Positions 32,673-44,069 of a stretch of 64,000 bases of DNA are shown piece after piece. Position 1 is the first letter of the stretch; the number at the start of each line of letters is the position of its first letter. The DNA is taken from NCBI RefSeq assembly GCF_020042665.1, contig NZ_CP083376.1, positions 1,648,001 to 1,712,000 of the forward strand, in the 5' to 3' direction. The position numbers and the translations under genes are program-made. A model generated the notes under the pieces. The model saw only the letters and a program-made list of their open reading frames with translations. It made no database searches and was not told where the DNA came from. This DNA comes from Pseudoxanthomonas sp. X-1. GTDB lineage: Bacteria; Pseudomonadota; Gammaproteobacteria; Xanthomonadales; Xanthomonadaceae.

Positions 32673-33230
32673 ATGGCACGCGGCATCAACAAGGTCATCC
32701 TGGTGGGCAACCTGGGCAACGACCCGGACACCAAGTACACGCAGGGCGGCATGGCCGTCACCCGGATCAGCCTGGCGACCACCAGCGTGCGCAACGACCG
32801 TGAAGGCAACAAGCAGGAGCGCACCGAGTGGCACCGCGTGGTGTTCTTCGGCAAGCTCGGCGAGATCGCCGGCGAGTACCTGCGCAAGGGTTCGCAGGTC
32901 TACGTCGAAGGCGAGATCCGCTACGACAAGTACACCGGCCAGGACGGCGTGGAGAAGTACACCACCGACATCGTCGCCAACGAGATGCAGATGCTCGGCG
33001 GCCGCGGCGAAGGCGGCGGTGGCATGGGCGGCGGCGACCGTCCGCAGCGCGCGCCGCGCCAGGAGTACGGCGGCGGCGGTGGCGGCGGTGGTCAGCGCGG
33101 CGGCGGCGACAACTACGGTGGTGGCGGTGGTGGTGGCTACGGCGGCGGCCAGCAGCAGCCGCGTCGCCAGGCCCCGGCCCAGCAGCCGGCGCCGATGGAC
33201 GACTTCGCCGACGACGACATCCCGTTCTAA
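32673..33230 (+). CDS. ssb: Single-stranded DNA-binding protein
   Basis: A 185-residue SSB starting [20 protein letters not shown]. The OB fold covers residues 1-110 ([52 protein letters not shown]). A long Gly-rich linker with Gln/Arg patches follows, then the acidic tip [11 protein letters not shown] that binds replication and repair partners. The Gly-rich linker is longer than in E. coli. A candidate promoter lies upstream and a terminator follows. Confidence 0.98.
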   Translation: MARGINKVILVGNLGNDPDTKYTQGGMAVTRISLATTSVRNDREGNKQERTEWHRVVFFGKLGEIAGEYLRKGSQVYVEGEIRYDKYTGQDGVEKYTTDIVANEMQMLGGRGEGGGGMGGGDRPQRAPRQEYGGGGGGGGQRGGGDNYGGGGGGGYGGGQQQPRRQAPAQQPAPMDDFADDDIPF

Positions 33231-33260
33231 GCCTTGCTCGTACGGCTGCATCGACAAGCG

Positions 33261-33296
33261 TCCCGGTAGGCCTGCGCGCCTTCCGGGATTTTTTTC
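33261..33296 (+). terminator. Intrinsic terminator after ssb
   Basis: A stem tcccggtaggc / gccttccggga with one mismatch, followed by a run of seven T residues. Confidence 0.85.
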
Positions 33297-33377
33297 GCCC
33301 TGACGCCGCGGACCGGCGACTTCGGGCCAGCGGCCGGCGCGTGGTTGGTTCCGCGCCTTCCCGCCTTGATCGTCCGC

Positions 33378-34517
33378 TCAGACCTTGAGCCAGCGCGCGG
33401 AGAGGGCGACGCCGATCAGAAGCGCGGCCACGCCCATGAAGGCGCCCGCCAGGCCGACGCCGTGCGCCGCGAATCCGATCAGCGCCGGACCGGCCAGGAC
33501 GCCGGCGTAGCCGAGCGTGGTCACGGCGGTGATCGCGATGCTTTCCGGCATCCGCTCCTGGTTGCCGGCCAGGGAGAACAACGCCGGCGCGATGTTCGCG
33601 CAGCCCAGCCCCAGCAGGACGTGACCCACCAGGGACGCCTGCCAGGGCGTCACCCAGGTCAGGACGATGAAACCGAGACTGGCCAGCAGCGCGCCCACTG
33701 CGATGGCGCGAATGCGCCCCAGGCGCTCGACCACCGAATCCCCGAACAGGCGCGCCACGGTCATGGTCAGGGCGAAGGCGACATAGCCCAACCCCGCCAT
33801 CGCCGGCTCGACCTGGCGGACGTCGGCCAGGAACACCGCGCTCCAGTCCAGCATCGCCCCTTCGGCCATGAAGACGACGAAGGCCAGGATGCCCAGGAAC
33901 AGGACGATGCCCCTCGGCCAGGCGAGCAGGGGCCCGGCCTGCTGCAGGGCCTCGGTGCGCCAGTGCTTCAGCGACAGCGCCGCGATCGCCGCCGCCGCGA
34001 CCACGCCGGCCACCGCGGCGGTGGCCGGGCCGATCTGCGCGGACAGCAGGACGGTCATCGCCGCGGCGCCGACGAAGCCGCCGATGCTGAAGAACGCGTG
34101 GAAGCCGGACATCATCGCGCGCCCCGCCTCGCGCTCCACGACCACGGCCTGCATGTTCATGGTGCAGTCCATCGCGCCCACGCCGGCGCCGAACACGAAC
34201 AGGGCGCCGCCGAGCAGCCAGGGGTTGCTGGTGATGGCCAGCAGCGGAAGGCTGGCGCAGATGAGCGCCGTCGTGGCGATCATGACGCTGCGACAGCCCA
34301 GGCGCGCGGCCAGGGCGCCGGAGAGGGGCATGGCGATGAGCGAGCCGGCGCCCAGGCACAGCAGGATCAGGCCGAGCACGCCGTCGTCGACGCCGGTGCG
34401 CGCCTTGGCGAAGGGCACCAGCACCGCCCAGACGGCCATGGCGAATCCGGGAATGAAGAAGGCGGCGCGCGTGGCGTGCTGCTGCGCGCGGGCGCTGGAG
34501 GCGAGGACTGTGGACAT
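33378..34517 (-). CDS. MFS transporter
   Basis: A 379-residue, roughly 12-span major facilitator starting MSTVLASSARAQQHATRAAF. The family signature between spans 2 and 3 is weak (GALAARLGCRSVMIATTA). It resembles the YbjJ-like MFS group with short loops, and ends GVALSARWLKV. The substrate cannot be read. It follows the DeoR regulator gene by 28 bp on the same strand, and the pair probably forms an operon in which DeoR controls export or import of a sugar or related compound. Confidence 0.8.
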   Translation of the reverse strand: MSTVLASSARAQQHATRAAFFIPGFAMAVWAVLVPFAKARTGVDDGVLGLILLCLGAGSLIAMPLSGALAARLGCRSVMIATTALICASLPLLAITSNPWLLGGALFVFGAGVGAMDCTMNMQAVVVEREAGRAMMSGFHAFFSIGGFVGAAAMTVLLSAQIGPATAAVAGVVAAAAIAALSLKHWRTEALQQAGPLLAWPRGIVLFLGILAFVVFMAEGAMLDWSAVFLADVRQVEPAMAGLGYVAFALTMTVARLFGDSVVERLGRIRAIAVGALLASLGFIVLTWVTPWQASLVGHVLLGLGCANIAPALFSLAGNQERMPESIAITAVTTLGYAGVLAGPALIGFAAHGVGLAGAFMGVAALLIGVALSARWLKV

Positions 34518-34545
34518 GGCGCGGGCGCTCAGGAAGTGCGGAGGT

Positions 34546-35322
34546 TCAGCGGGTCAGCGCATGGACGCGGATGCCCGCGTCGGCGAAGGCCTGCAGATGC
34601 GTCTGCGCGGTGCCGGCGGCGATCACCAGGTCATCGACTTCGGTCGGCGCCGCCACGTGGTAACGGCCCTCGGTGCCGAGCTTCTCGGGCGAGGCGACCA
34701 CGATGACGCGCGAACCGATGGCGATCATCGCGCGCTTCAGCGCGGCCTCCTCGGCGTCGGTGGCCCAGACCCCGGTGAGCGGATCCAGCGCGCAGGCGCC
34801 CGGCAGGCAGACATCCACGCGCAGGCGCTGCAGCTGCGCCAGGGCTTCGGCGCCTCTCACGCCGCCTGCGCCGGGGGAAAAGGCGCCGCCGATCAGCTGG
34901 ACCTGGACACCGCCGCGTTCGCCGGCGGCGATGGCGATCTGCGGCGAGTTGGTGACGATCGTCAGATCGGTGTGCTCGGGCAGGCGCTGGGCGACGGCCA
35001 GGTTGGTGGTCCCGGCGTCGAGCAGCACGGTGCTGCCGGGCTGAAGCAGTGCGCACACGCCCCAGGCCAGCCCGGCCTTGTCGGAGGCTTCGTGCTGGAG
35101 GCGCTGGTCGAAGCGCAGCGCCTCCGGCGCCGTGCGCACGGCGCCACCGTACACGCGCTTGCACAGCCCCTGGCTGGCCAGTTCGCGCAGGTCGCGGCGG
35201 ATGGAGTCCTCGGAGACGCCGAAGCGCGCGGCCAGGTCGCCGGAAGACACCCTGCCGTGCTCGCGCAGCAGATCCAGCACCGTCTGGGCGCGCTCGGCGG
35301 GGAATCGGGTGTCTTCGGACAT
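34546..35322 (-). CDS. DeoR/GlpR family transcriptional regulator
   Basis: A 258-residue regulator starting MSEDTRFPAERAQTVLDLLR. The N-terminal winged helix (GRVSSGDLAARFGVSEDSIRRDLRELASQGLCKRVYGGAV) is typical of DeoR proteins. The C-terminal effector domain has TVLLDAGTTNLAVAQRLPEH, LTIVTNSPQIAIA, and DVCLPGACALDPLTGVWATDAEEAALKRAMI, a sugar-phosphate-isomerase-like fold. It probably binds a sugar phosphate and regulates the MFS gene just downstream. Confidence 0.92.
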   Translation of the reverse strand: MSEDTRFPAERAQTVLDLLREHGRVSSGDLAARFGVSEDSIRRDLRELASQGLCKRVYGGAVRTAPEALRFDQRLQHEASDKAGLAWGVCALLQPGSTVLLDAGTTNLAVAQRLPEHTDLTIVTNSPQIAIAAGERGGVQVQLIGGAFSPGAGGVRGAEALAQLQRLRVDVCLPGACALDPLTGVWATDAEEAALKRAMIAIGSRVIVVASPEKLGTEGRYHVAAPTEVDDLVIAAGTAQTHLQAFADAGIRVHALTR

Positions 35323-35441
35323 GGAAAGCGTCTCGCGTCGGAGGCGCGGCATCATGCACTAACGAGAATAAATGTGCATGAACGTGCAAGTTCCGGCGCT
35401 GCAGCGGGGAGCGTGCGCTTTTCTGATCTCGAAGGACATCG

Positions 35442-35548
35442 ATCCGGCGGGCGGCGGCCGGCTCTCCCTCGGCCAGGGCATCCTGCCCGGACTCGGGCGC
35501 TCGGCTCCTGCCACGCTTGTAGCGGCCATCGCCTGCCACCCCGCTGTC
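35442..35548. repeat. 137-bp palindromic element family, degenerate copy C
   Basis: Retains ccggcgggcggcggccg on the left, the central cagggcatcctgcccggact hairpin region, and cgggcgctcggctcctgcc, but the right arm is decayed (gcggccatcgcctgccaccc). It lies between the DeoR and POT genes. Confidence 0.75.
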
Positions 35549-35784
35549 GCGCGCGTTGAGCTAAACGGCTTCGGGTGGGAGGAAGTCCGGTTCGCTCTGC
35601 CGCAGCACCTCGACCTGGGCCGGTGCGCGGAGCGCGGGCCATGGATGGCTCGCCGCGGCGAGCCCGGCGGGATGGCGGATCGAGCCGAGGCGCCGCGCCT
35701 GGCCGGTCGAGGCCAGGCCGCGAAGCGCTGCTCTGGCATCCCGCGCGACTCAGCAGGGTCGCGCGATCACGTTTCGGCGAAGAA

Positions 35785-35813
35785 ATCGAAAAAGCCCCGC
35801 TTGCTGCGGGGCT
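35785..35813 (-). terminator. Intrinsic terminator after the POT transporter gene
   Basis: An 8-bp stem agccccgc / gcggggct with a 5-base loop. On the minus strand it runs into five T residues, 32 bp past the transporter stop. Confidence 0.85.
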
Positions 35814-35844
35814 CCCTCATTTCGTGGAGCGCCTGCCGCCGCCG

Positions 35845-37608
35845 TCAGCGATGCGGCCGCATCATCCACTTGAGCAGCGGGGCGGCGACCAGCGCGATCG
35901 CGCCGCAGCCCAGGCCGATCCACATCATCAGCCAGAACAGGTGCGCGTAGCGGGCCGAGGCCTCGACCAGGTCCATCGTCTGGCCCTGGGGCACCTCGAT
36001 GGAGGCGAGCTTGCCGAACATGGCCGCCAGCATTTCCGAGAACGCGGTGGCCAGGAACCAGGTGCCCATCATCAGGCTGACCACGCGCGGCACGGCCAGC
36101 TGGGTGACCGCCGACAGGCCGACCGGCGAGAGGCACATCTCGCCCAGTTCCAGCACGAAGTAGGCGGCCACGATCCACCACACGCTGGCCATCTGCCCGG
36201 TGCTGCCCACGTGCTGCGCGGCCAGGGCCAGGGGGATGAACGAGGCGCCGGCCAGCAGCAGGCCCCAGGCCGACTTCACCGGCTTGGACGGGTCCAGCCC
36301 GCGCCGGTCCAGCCAGGCCCACAGCGCGGCGAAGATCGGCGCCAGCAGCACCAGGAACAGGGCGCCGAGGTAGGTCAGCGAGCCGGCGGTCTGCGGCAGC
36401 ACCAGGCAGTCGCGCACCAGCAGCACCACGATGATCGCCGCGGCGACGGCGAACACCGTGCGCGGTGCCTTGGACTGCGGATGCCGGTCGGACAGCGAGG
36501 CCGCGGCCACGAACGCGATCGGCGCCAGCAGCAGCGAGACGATCGACCACGGCAACGGCGTGCCGTCGCGGATCACCAGCGCCGGCACGATGTCCTTGGT
36601 CAGCAGGCGGTCGTTGAAGGTCACCCACGAGCCGTAGGTCTGCTCGTACAGGGTGAAGAACACCAGGGCCATGAAGATCAGCGCCATCAGCGCCAGCATC
36701 TGCCGGCGCTGCTCGGGCGTGCACTGGGTGGCCAGGAACCAGGCGAACCACAGCAGCACCCCGCCCAGCACCACCAGCATCAGCAGCTGAGCCAGGGTGA
36801 CCTCGCCGCCGAGCGCGAACGCGCCGTTGGCCGTGGCCCACATCAGCCAGGCGATCGGCAGCACGCCGACGATGGCCAGCAGGTAGATCAGCCATTCGCG
36901 CGGCAGGCCGGCCACGCGCTCGCGCAGCGAGGCCGGGTTGGCCGGTTCGGCATGGCCGTGCAGGTACTTCTGGCCCCACAGGAACATCGCCAGCCCGGCC
37001 AGCATGCCGATGCCGGCCGCGCCGAAGCCGTAGCGCCAGCCGTAGGCTTCGCCCAGATAGCCGCACACCAGCGAGGCGAACAGCGAGCCCAGGTTGATGC
37101 CGGCATAGAACAGCGAGAAGCCCGAGTCCCGGCGCGGGTCGTCGTCCGCATAGAGCCTGCCGACGATGGTGGAGATGTTGGGCTTGAGGAAGCCCACGCC
37201 CATGATGATCAGCGCCAGCGACAGGTAGGTGATGCGCAGGCTGCCCTCATCGCGCAGCACCTGGCCGCCGCTGACGGTGGCGGTGTGGCCCTCGAAAGCC
37301 ATGCCCACATGGCCGGCCACCAGCAGCAGGCCGCCGAAGATCACCGCCTTGCGCATGCCCAGCCAGCGGTCGGCGAGCAGGCCGCCGATCACCGGGATGC
37401 AGTACACCAGCCCGCCGTAGGCGCCCAGCAGGTCGTAGCCGGCGTCGTCGCCGAACAGGTGGTGCTTGGTCAGGTACAGCAGCAGCAGCGCCTTCATGCC
37501 GTAGAAGGAGAAGCGCTCCCACATCTCGGTGAAGAAGCACACGTACACGCCCTTGGGATGGCCCAGGAAGTCCTCGCGGGCGGGCAGGGCGGCGGAGGTG
37601 GCGGACAC
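35845..37608 (-). CDS. Proton-dependent oligopeptide transporter (POT/PTR2 family)
   Basis: A 587-residue, roughly 14-span di/tripeptide-proton symporter. The probable start is GTG 37608, giving (M)SATSAALPAREDFLGHPKGV; a longer open frame has no coding character. The family signature FFTEMWERFSFYGMKALLLLYL in span 1 carries the ExxER-type proton-coupling motif. Also present are GGLLADRWLGMRKAVIFGG, GVGFLKPNISTIVGRLY, GFSLFYAGINLGSLFA and FFTLYEQTYGSW. The length and extra spans match bacterial PTR2. It is divergent from an OPT-family peptide transporter gene, so this locus concentrates peptide uptake. Confidence 0.93.
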   Translation of the reverse strand: MSATSAALPAREDFLGHPKGVYVCFFTEMWERFSFYGMKALLLLYLTKHHLFGDDAGYDLLGAYGGLVYCIPVIGGLLADRWLGMRKAVIFGGLLLVAGHVGMAFEGHTATVSGGQVLRDEGSLRITYLSLALIIMGVGFLKPNISTIVGRLYADDDPRRDSGFSLFYAGINLGSLFASLVCGYLGEAYGWRYGFGAAGIGMLAGLAMFLWGQKYLHGHAEPANPASLRERVAGLPREWLIYLLAIVGVLPIAWLMWATANGAFALGGEVTLAQLLMLVVLGGVLLWFAWFLATQCTPEQRRQMLALMALIFMALVFFTLYEQTYGSWVTFNDRLLTKDIVPALVIRDGTPLPWSIVSLLLAPIAFVAAASLSDRHPQSKAPRTVFAVAAAIIVVLLVRDCLVLPQTAGSLTYLGALFLVLLAPIFAALWAWLDRRGLDPSKPVKSAWGLLLAGASFIPLALAAQHVGSTGQMASVWWIVAAYFVLELGEMCLSPVGLSAVTQLAVPRVVSLMMGTWFLATAFSEMLAAMFGKLASIEVPQGQTMDLVEASARYAHLFWLMMWIGLGCGAIALVAAPLLKWMMRPHR

Positions 37609-37760
37609 GGACGACCTTGCGGCAATGACAGGCGCGCGAGTATGCCAGTGCGCCGCCCGGGCGGGGCCGGTGGCGCCCGACCGTGGCAATCGTCACTTGG
37701 CCCGGCTCGCCGGCTTGGAGTAGCGTTGCCGTTTTACGTCTTCCGCAGGGCCCCAAGACC

Positions 37761-39716
37761 ATGCAGCAGCCCGTCGCCGCGCCGCGGCAGCTTACCTTCC
37801 GCGCCGTCGTGCTGGCCGTCGTGCTGGCGGTGGTGCTCTCCGCCGCCAATGCCTACCTGGGCCTGTTCGCCGGCCTGACCGTGGCCACGGCCATTCCCGC
37901 CGCCGTGGTCTCGATGGGCGTGCTGCGCCTGCTCGGCGGTGGCACGATCCTGGAGAACAACATCGTCCAGACCGGCGCCTCGGCTGGTTCGTCGATCGCC
38001 GCCGGCGTGATCTTCACCATCCCGGCGCTGATCCTGATGGGCTATTGGCCGGACTTCAAATACTGGTGGGTGCTGGGCATCGCGGGCCTGGGCGGCTTGC
38101 TGGGCGTGCTGTTCTCGGTGCCGCTGCGCCGCTCGATGATCGTCGAGGATCCGCTGCCGTTCCCCGAAGGCAAGGCCGCGGCCGAAGTGCTGAAGGCCGG
38201 CGAAAACCCCGGGCCGGGACTGAAGATTCTGGGCATTTCCGCCGCGATCGGCGGCGTGGTCAAGCTGGCGGCCGCCAACGGCCTGAAGGTCATTCCCGAC
38301 AGCTGGGCGGTCGCCGGCTATTTCGCCAACAACAAGGTGATCGGCTATCTCGGCACCGGGCTGTCGCCGGCGCTGCTGGGCGTGGGCTACATCGTCGGCC
38401 TGAACGTCGGCATCGTGGTGCTGTCCGGCGCGATCCTGTCCTGGCACATCGCCATCCCGCTGTACCACGCTCTGTTCCTGGGCAGCGATCCGCAACTGGC
38501 CGCGGGCATCGCCGGCGCGCCGGCGGCCGACGCGGCCTTCGCCATCTGGTCGTCCAAGATCCGCTTCCTCGGTGTCGGCGCGATGCTGGTGGGCGGGGTG
38601 TGGACGCTGTTTTCGCTGCGCAAGTCGCTGTTGGCCGGCATCAGGAGCGGCTTCGCCGCCGCGCGCAAGAGCGCCGGCGCCACGCCGCTGGCCGAAACCG
38701 AGCGCGATCTGCCGATGAAGTGGATGCTGGTGGCGCTGGTGCTGTTCGTGATGCCGCTGCTGGCCCTGTACCAGGCCATCGTCGGCCAATGGCTGGTCAG
38801 CGTGCCGATGACGATCATCATGATCGTGGCCGGCTTCCTATTCGTCTCGGTGTCCGGCTACCTGGCGGGCCTCGTCGGCTCGTCCAACAACCCGGTCTCG
38901 GGCATCACCATCGCCACCATCCTGTTCGCCTCGGTGGTGCTGCTGATGCTGCTGGGCGAGGGCGGCAAGGTGCAGGTCGGCGGTGCGCCGCTGGGCGCCG
39001 TAGCCGCGATCATGATCGGCGCGGTGGTGTGCTGCGCGGCCGCGGTCGGTGGCGACAACCTGCAGGACCTCAAGACCGGTTATCTGGTCGGCGCCACCCC
39101 GTGGAAGCAGCAGCTGATGCTGGGCATCGGCGCGTTCTCCTGCGCGCTGATCATGGCGCCAGTACTGAACCTGCTGCAAAAAGCCTATGGCATCGGCTCC
39201 AAGACCCTGCCGGCGCCGCAGGCCAATCTGATGGCCTCGGTTGCCAAGGGACTGTTCGGCGGCGACCTGCCCTGGACCATGATCATCATCGGCGGCGTCA
39301 TCGGCGCGGTGGTGATCGCCCTCGACAGCTGGCTGAAGAAGACCGGCAAGCGCTTCCGCGTGCCGGTGCTGGCCGCGGCCATCGGCATCTACCTGCCGCT
39401 GGAGCTGATGGTGCCGATCTTTCTCGGCGGCCTGCTGGCCCACTTGGTCGCACGCTTCCACAAGGTGCATCCTGACGACGAGGCCGGGCTGGACCGCGTG
39501 CACCGTCCCGGCGTCCTGTTTTCCGCCGGCCTGATCACTGGCGAGGCGCTGATGGGCATCGCCATCGCCCTGCCCATCGTCATTACCCAGAACCCGGACG
39601 TGCTGGCACTGCCGTTCAGCCTGGGCGCTGCGGCGCAGTGGGTCGGCCTGGCGATCCTGTTCCTGGTCGGCTGGCTGCTGTATCGCACCGGCAAGAAAGG
39701 CGAGCAGGCGGCGTAA
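37761..39716 (+). CDS. Oligopeptide transporter, OPT family
   Basis: A 651-residue, strongly hydrophobic transporter starting MQQPVAAPRQLTFRAVVLAV with about 14-16 spans. Family marks include SAANAYLGLFAGLTVATAIPAAVVSMG near the start, NNIVQTGASAGSSIAAGVIFTIPAL, PFPEGKAAAEVLKAGE, GSSNNPVSGITIATILFASV and the acidic-to-hydrophobic GDNLQDLKTGYLVGATPWKQQ. It matches the bacterial OPT group (YSL-like or peptide). It probably imports oligopeptides or peptide-metal complexes. It is divergent from the POT gene, across a 152-bp shared promoter region. Confidence 0.93.
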   Translation: MQQPVAAPRQLTFRAVVLAVVLAVVLSAANAYLGLFAGLTVATAIPAAVVSMGVLRLLGGGTILENNIVQTGASAGSSIAAGVIFTIPALILMGYWPDFKYWWVLGIAGLGGLLGVLFSVPLRRSMIVEDPLPFPEGKAAAEVLKAGENPGPGLKILGISAAIGGVVKLAAANGLKVIPDSWAVAGYFANNKVIGYLGTGLSPALLGVGYIVGLNVGIVVLSGAILSWHIAIPLYHALFLGSDPQLAAGIAGAPAADAAFAIWSSKIRFLGVGAMLVGGVWTLFSLRKSLLAGIRSGFAAARKSAGATPLAETERDLPMKWMLVALVLFVMPLLALYQAIVGQWLVSVPMTIIMIVAGFLFVSVSGYLAGLVGSSNNPVSGITIATILFASVVLLMLLGEGGKVQVGGAPLGAVAAIMIGAVVCCAAAVGGDNLQDLKTGYLVGATPWKQQLMLGIGAFSCALIMAPVLNLLQKAYGIGSKTLPAPQANLMASVAKGLFGGDLPWTMIIIGGVIGAVVIALDSWLKKTGKRFRVPVLAAAIGIYLPLELMVPIFLGGLLAHLVARFHKVHPDDEAGLDRVHRPGVLFSAGLITGEALMGIAIALPIVITQNPDVLALPFSLGAAAQWVGLAILFLVGWLLYRTGKKGEQAA

Positions 39717-39803
39717 GCGCCTGACCGGCTTGGCCTCGCGCAGCGTCCTCGCTCGCCGCGGCGAGGTCCCGCCTGGCTTGGCCGGACACAGGAAAGACCT
39801 TCC

Positions 39804-40351
39804 ATGAATCCGCCTTCGCCCCCCGTGGCTGCCCGCAGGATCGTGCTTGTTTCGGGCGCTCCCGGGTCCGGAAAGACCACGCTGGCAGTACCGCTCGCCA
39901 AGTGCTTGGGGCTGCCGCTGTTCTCCAAGGACCTCATCAAGGAAACGCTCGCCGACGCGCTGGGCAGCGGCGATGGGGATCTGCAGGCGTCTCGCAAGCT
40001 GGGCGGGGCGTCCATGGAATTGCTCTGGATGCTCGCCCGTTGCGCGCCGGCGGCCGTACTGGAGGCCAATTTCAGGCCGCATAGCGAGTACGAACGAGAC
40101 CGGATCGGAGCGCTGGACGCCCGGATCGTCGAGGTGCATTGCGATTGCGGTCTGCCCGAGGCCGCCAGGAGATTCGGTGAACGAGCCGCCAGGGCCGGCC
40201 ATCATGCCGCGCATCCGCTGCGAACCCTCAACGCCGATGATCGTCCGAATACGACCGCCCGATCGGGATCGGCCAACTGATCGCCATCGACACCACGCAT
40301 CCTGTCGATCCGGCCGCGCTCGCCGAACGGATCCTGCTGGCCTGGGCATGA
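39804..40351 (+). pseudogene. P-loop kinase (AAA / zeta-like) broken by one frameshift
   Basis: The gene encodes an intact Walker A (RIVLVSGAPGSGKTTLAVPL) and a nucleoside-kinase-like fold (LFSKDLIKETLADALGSGDG, VLEANFRPHSEYERDRI, IVEVHCDCGLPEAARRFGERA). The uninterrupted frame stops at 40280 with a meaningless tail (PNTTARSGSAN). The -1 frame carries the expected family ending EYDRPIGIGQLIAIDTTHPV, followed by DPAALAERILLAWA and a stop at 40349-40351. A single-base deletion near 40240-40250 explains this. It may be a true mutation, a sequencing error, or programmed slippage, though no slippery run is seen. The role of the intact protein is unknown. Confidence 0.8.
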
Positions 40352-40436
40352 GTCATCGGTTGCCGCGCCTGCTTTGCCTCAAGCGGTCCCAGCGGCCTAC
40401 CATCGGCCACTTTTTGAAGTTTTCGGAGTCCGCGCA

Positions 40437-42503
<2,067 letters not shown>

Positions 42504-42814
42504 CGCCGCCGCGCGGGGCCGGCATCGCCGGCCCCGCTTCGTTTCCGCCTCGCGCCCGGCGCGATGCTTCTGGTTCTTCACGAAGCCGCGGGCGCCGATG
42601 CCCGCGCATTCCACGGGGCGGCGCATCCGTTGGCGCCCAGCGCCATGCCGCGAGCGGGCGGACGTGGTGTTTGGCACCGGGGATCCCCCGGCCTGGCCGC
42701 TTAGGCCAGCCCGCAAGTGCCTGTGACTTGGGACATGGGCGCGCCGGCTTGGGCGCGCGCTAGCGTGGGCACGCGCGGCGGCACCCGCTCGCCGCCGTCC
42801 GCGGAGGATGCGAC
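42504..42814. other. 311-bp intergenic stretch
   Basis: Contains the S9 peptidase terminator at its left end. The rest is GC-rich with many small inverted repeats and gives no credible gene, RNA or shared repeat. Confidence 0.5.
42513..42545 (+). terminator. Intrinsic terminator after the S9 peptidase gene
   Basis: A perfect 11-bp stem gcggggccggc / gccggccccgc with a 3-base loop, followed by ttcgtttcc. Confidence 0.8.
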
Positions 42815-43963
42815 ATGAAGTCCGTCATCGGCTGTCTGCTGTGCACCGCCCTGTTGCTCGCCGTCGCGCCGGCCGATGCGGGCGCCTTACCCAAGCCCGC
42901 GCAGATCGATGCGCAGGTCGCCAGGCTGATGCAGCGCACCGGCGCCCAGGGCCTGGCCGTCGCCGTCATCGACGGCGGCCAGCCGGTCTACGTCCAGGCC
43001 TACGGCAAGCGCAACGCCAAGGGCGACCCGCTCACCGTCGACACGGTGATGTACGGCGCCTCGCTCACCAAGACCGTGTTCGCCTACACCGTGATGCGCT
43101 GGGTCGGGCAGGATCGCATCGCGCTGGACACCTCCATCGCCGAGTACCTGCCGCAGCCGCTGCCGCAGTACACCGGCGCGGACATCGTCGCGCGCTACAC
43201 CGACTGGAGCGCGCTGGACGAGCGCTGGCGCAAGCTCACCCCGCGCCTCCTGCTGCAGCATGCCAGCGGGTTCGCCAACTTCAACTTCCTGGAACCGGAC
43301 GAGAAGCTCCACTTCCACTTCGATCCGGGCACGCGCTATGCGTATTCCGGCGATGGCCTGGCCACGCTGCAGTTCGTGCTCGAACAGGGCCGCGGCCTGG
43401 ATGTGGGCAAAGGCACCGACGCGGTGTTCGCCGAACTGGGCATGACGCGCACCGCACTGAAGTGGCGCGAGGATTTCGCCGACAACCTGGCCGATGGCTG
43501 GGATGCCCAGGGCAAGCCGGAGCCGCACGACGACCGCTCCCGAGTGCGCGCGGCCGGCTCGATGGACACCACCATCGGCGATCTGGCCCGGTTCGCGGCC
43601 GCGCTGGTGGCCGGCCGCGGCATCGGCGCGCGCGAGCAGGCCGAGATGCTGCGCCCGCAGCTGGCGATCACCACCCGCAGCCAGTTCCCCACGCTGCAGC
43701 CGGAGCTGCCGCCGGCGCAGCGGCGCAAGGACCTTTCCGCCGGCCTGGGCGTGGTGACGTTCGACGGTCCGCAGGGCCCGGGCTTCTTCAAGGGCGGTCA
43801 CAACGACACCACGGGCAACACCCTGGTGTGCCTGCGGCGGCAGCAACGCTGCCTGCTGGTGCTGGGCAACGACGTGCGCGCCGAGAAGGGCTTCGCCGAG
43901 CTGGTGGAGTTCGTGCTCGGCAAGACCGGGGTGCCCTACGACTGGGAACACGGCACGTCCTGA
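42815..43963 (+). CDS. Exported serine hydrolase, beta-lactamase (class C) superfamily
   Basis: A 382-residue protein starting MKSVIGCLLCTALLLAVAPA with a signal peptide ending near ADAGA. The SxxK nucleophile is in GASLTKTVFA (Ser 83, Lys 86) and the Tyr of the YxN-type motif is in RYAYSGDGLATLQ. Other landmarks are LLLQHASGFANFN, GSMDTTIGDLARFAAALV and GHNDTTGNTLVCLRRQQRC, the last in place of KTG. It is similar to esterase/D-aminopeptidase-type members of the family rather than a true beta-lactamase, because the third motif is atypical. It is periplasmic; the substrate is unknown. Confidence 0.87.
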   Translation: MKSVIGCLLCTALLLAVAPADAGALPKPAQIDAQVARLMQRTGAQGLAVAVIDGGQPVYVQAYGKRNAKGDPLTVDTVMYGASLTKTVFAYTVMRWVGQDRIALDTSIAEYLPQPLPQYTGADIVARYTDWSALDERWRKLTPRLLLQHASGFANFNFLEPDEKLHFHFDPGTRYAYSGDGLATLQFVLEQGRGLDVGKGTDAVFAELGMTRTALKWREDFADNLADGWDAQGKPEPHDDRSRVRAAGSMDTTIGDLARFAAALVAGRGIGAREQAEMLRPQLAITTRSQFPTLQPELPPAQRRKDLSAGLGVVTFDGPQGPGFFKGGHNDTTGNTLVCLRRQQRCLLVLGNDVRAEKGFAELVEFVLGKTGVPYDWEHGTS

Positions 43964-44069
43964 GCGTCGCTGTCGGCGGCGACGTCAAGGCGAGGTTCTA
44001 CGTCGCCTCATCACCGCGGCAGCGGGATGGGATGCGAACCCGGCAGCCATCGTTGCCTGCAGGCGCTCC

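Larger units (their letters stand above)
35323..35844. other. 522-bp intergenic stretch with repeat and terminator
   Basis: Holds degenerate palindromic element copy C (35442-35548) and the POT-gene terminator near its right end. The remaining sequence has only low-complexity frames and no RNA gene that I can see. Confidence 0.55.
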
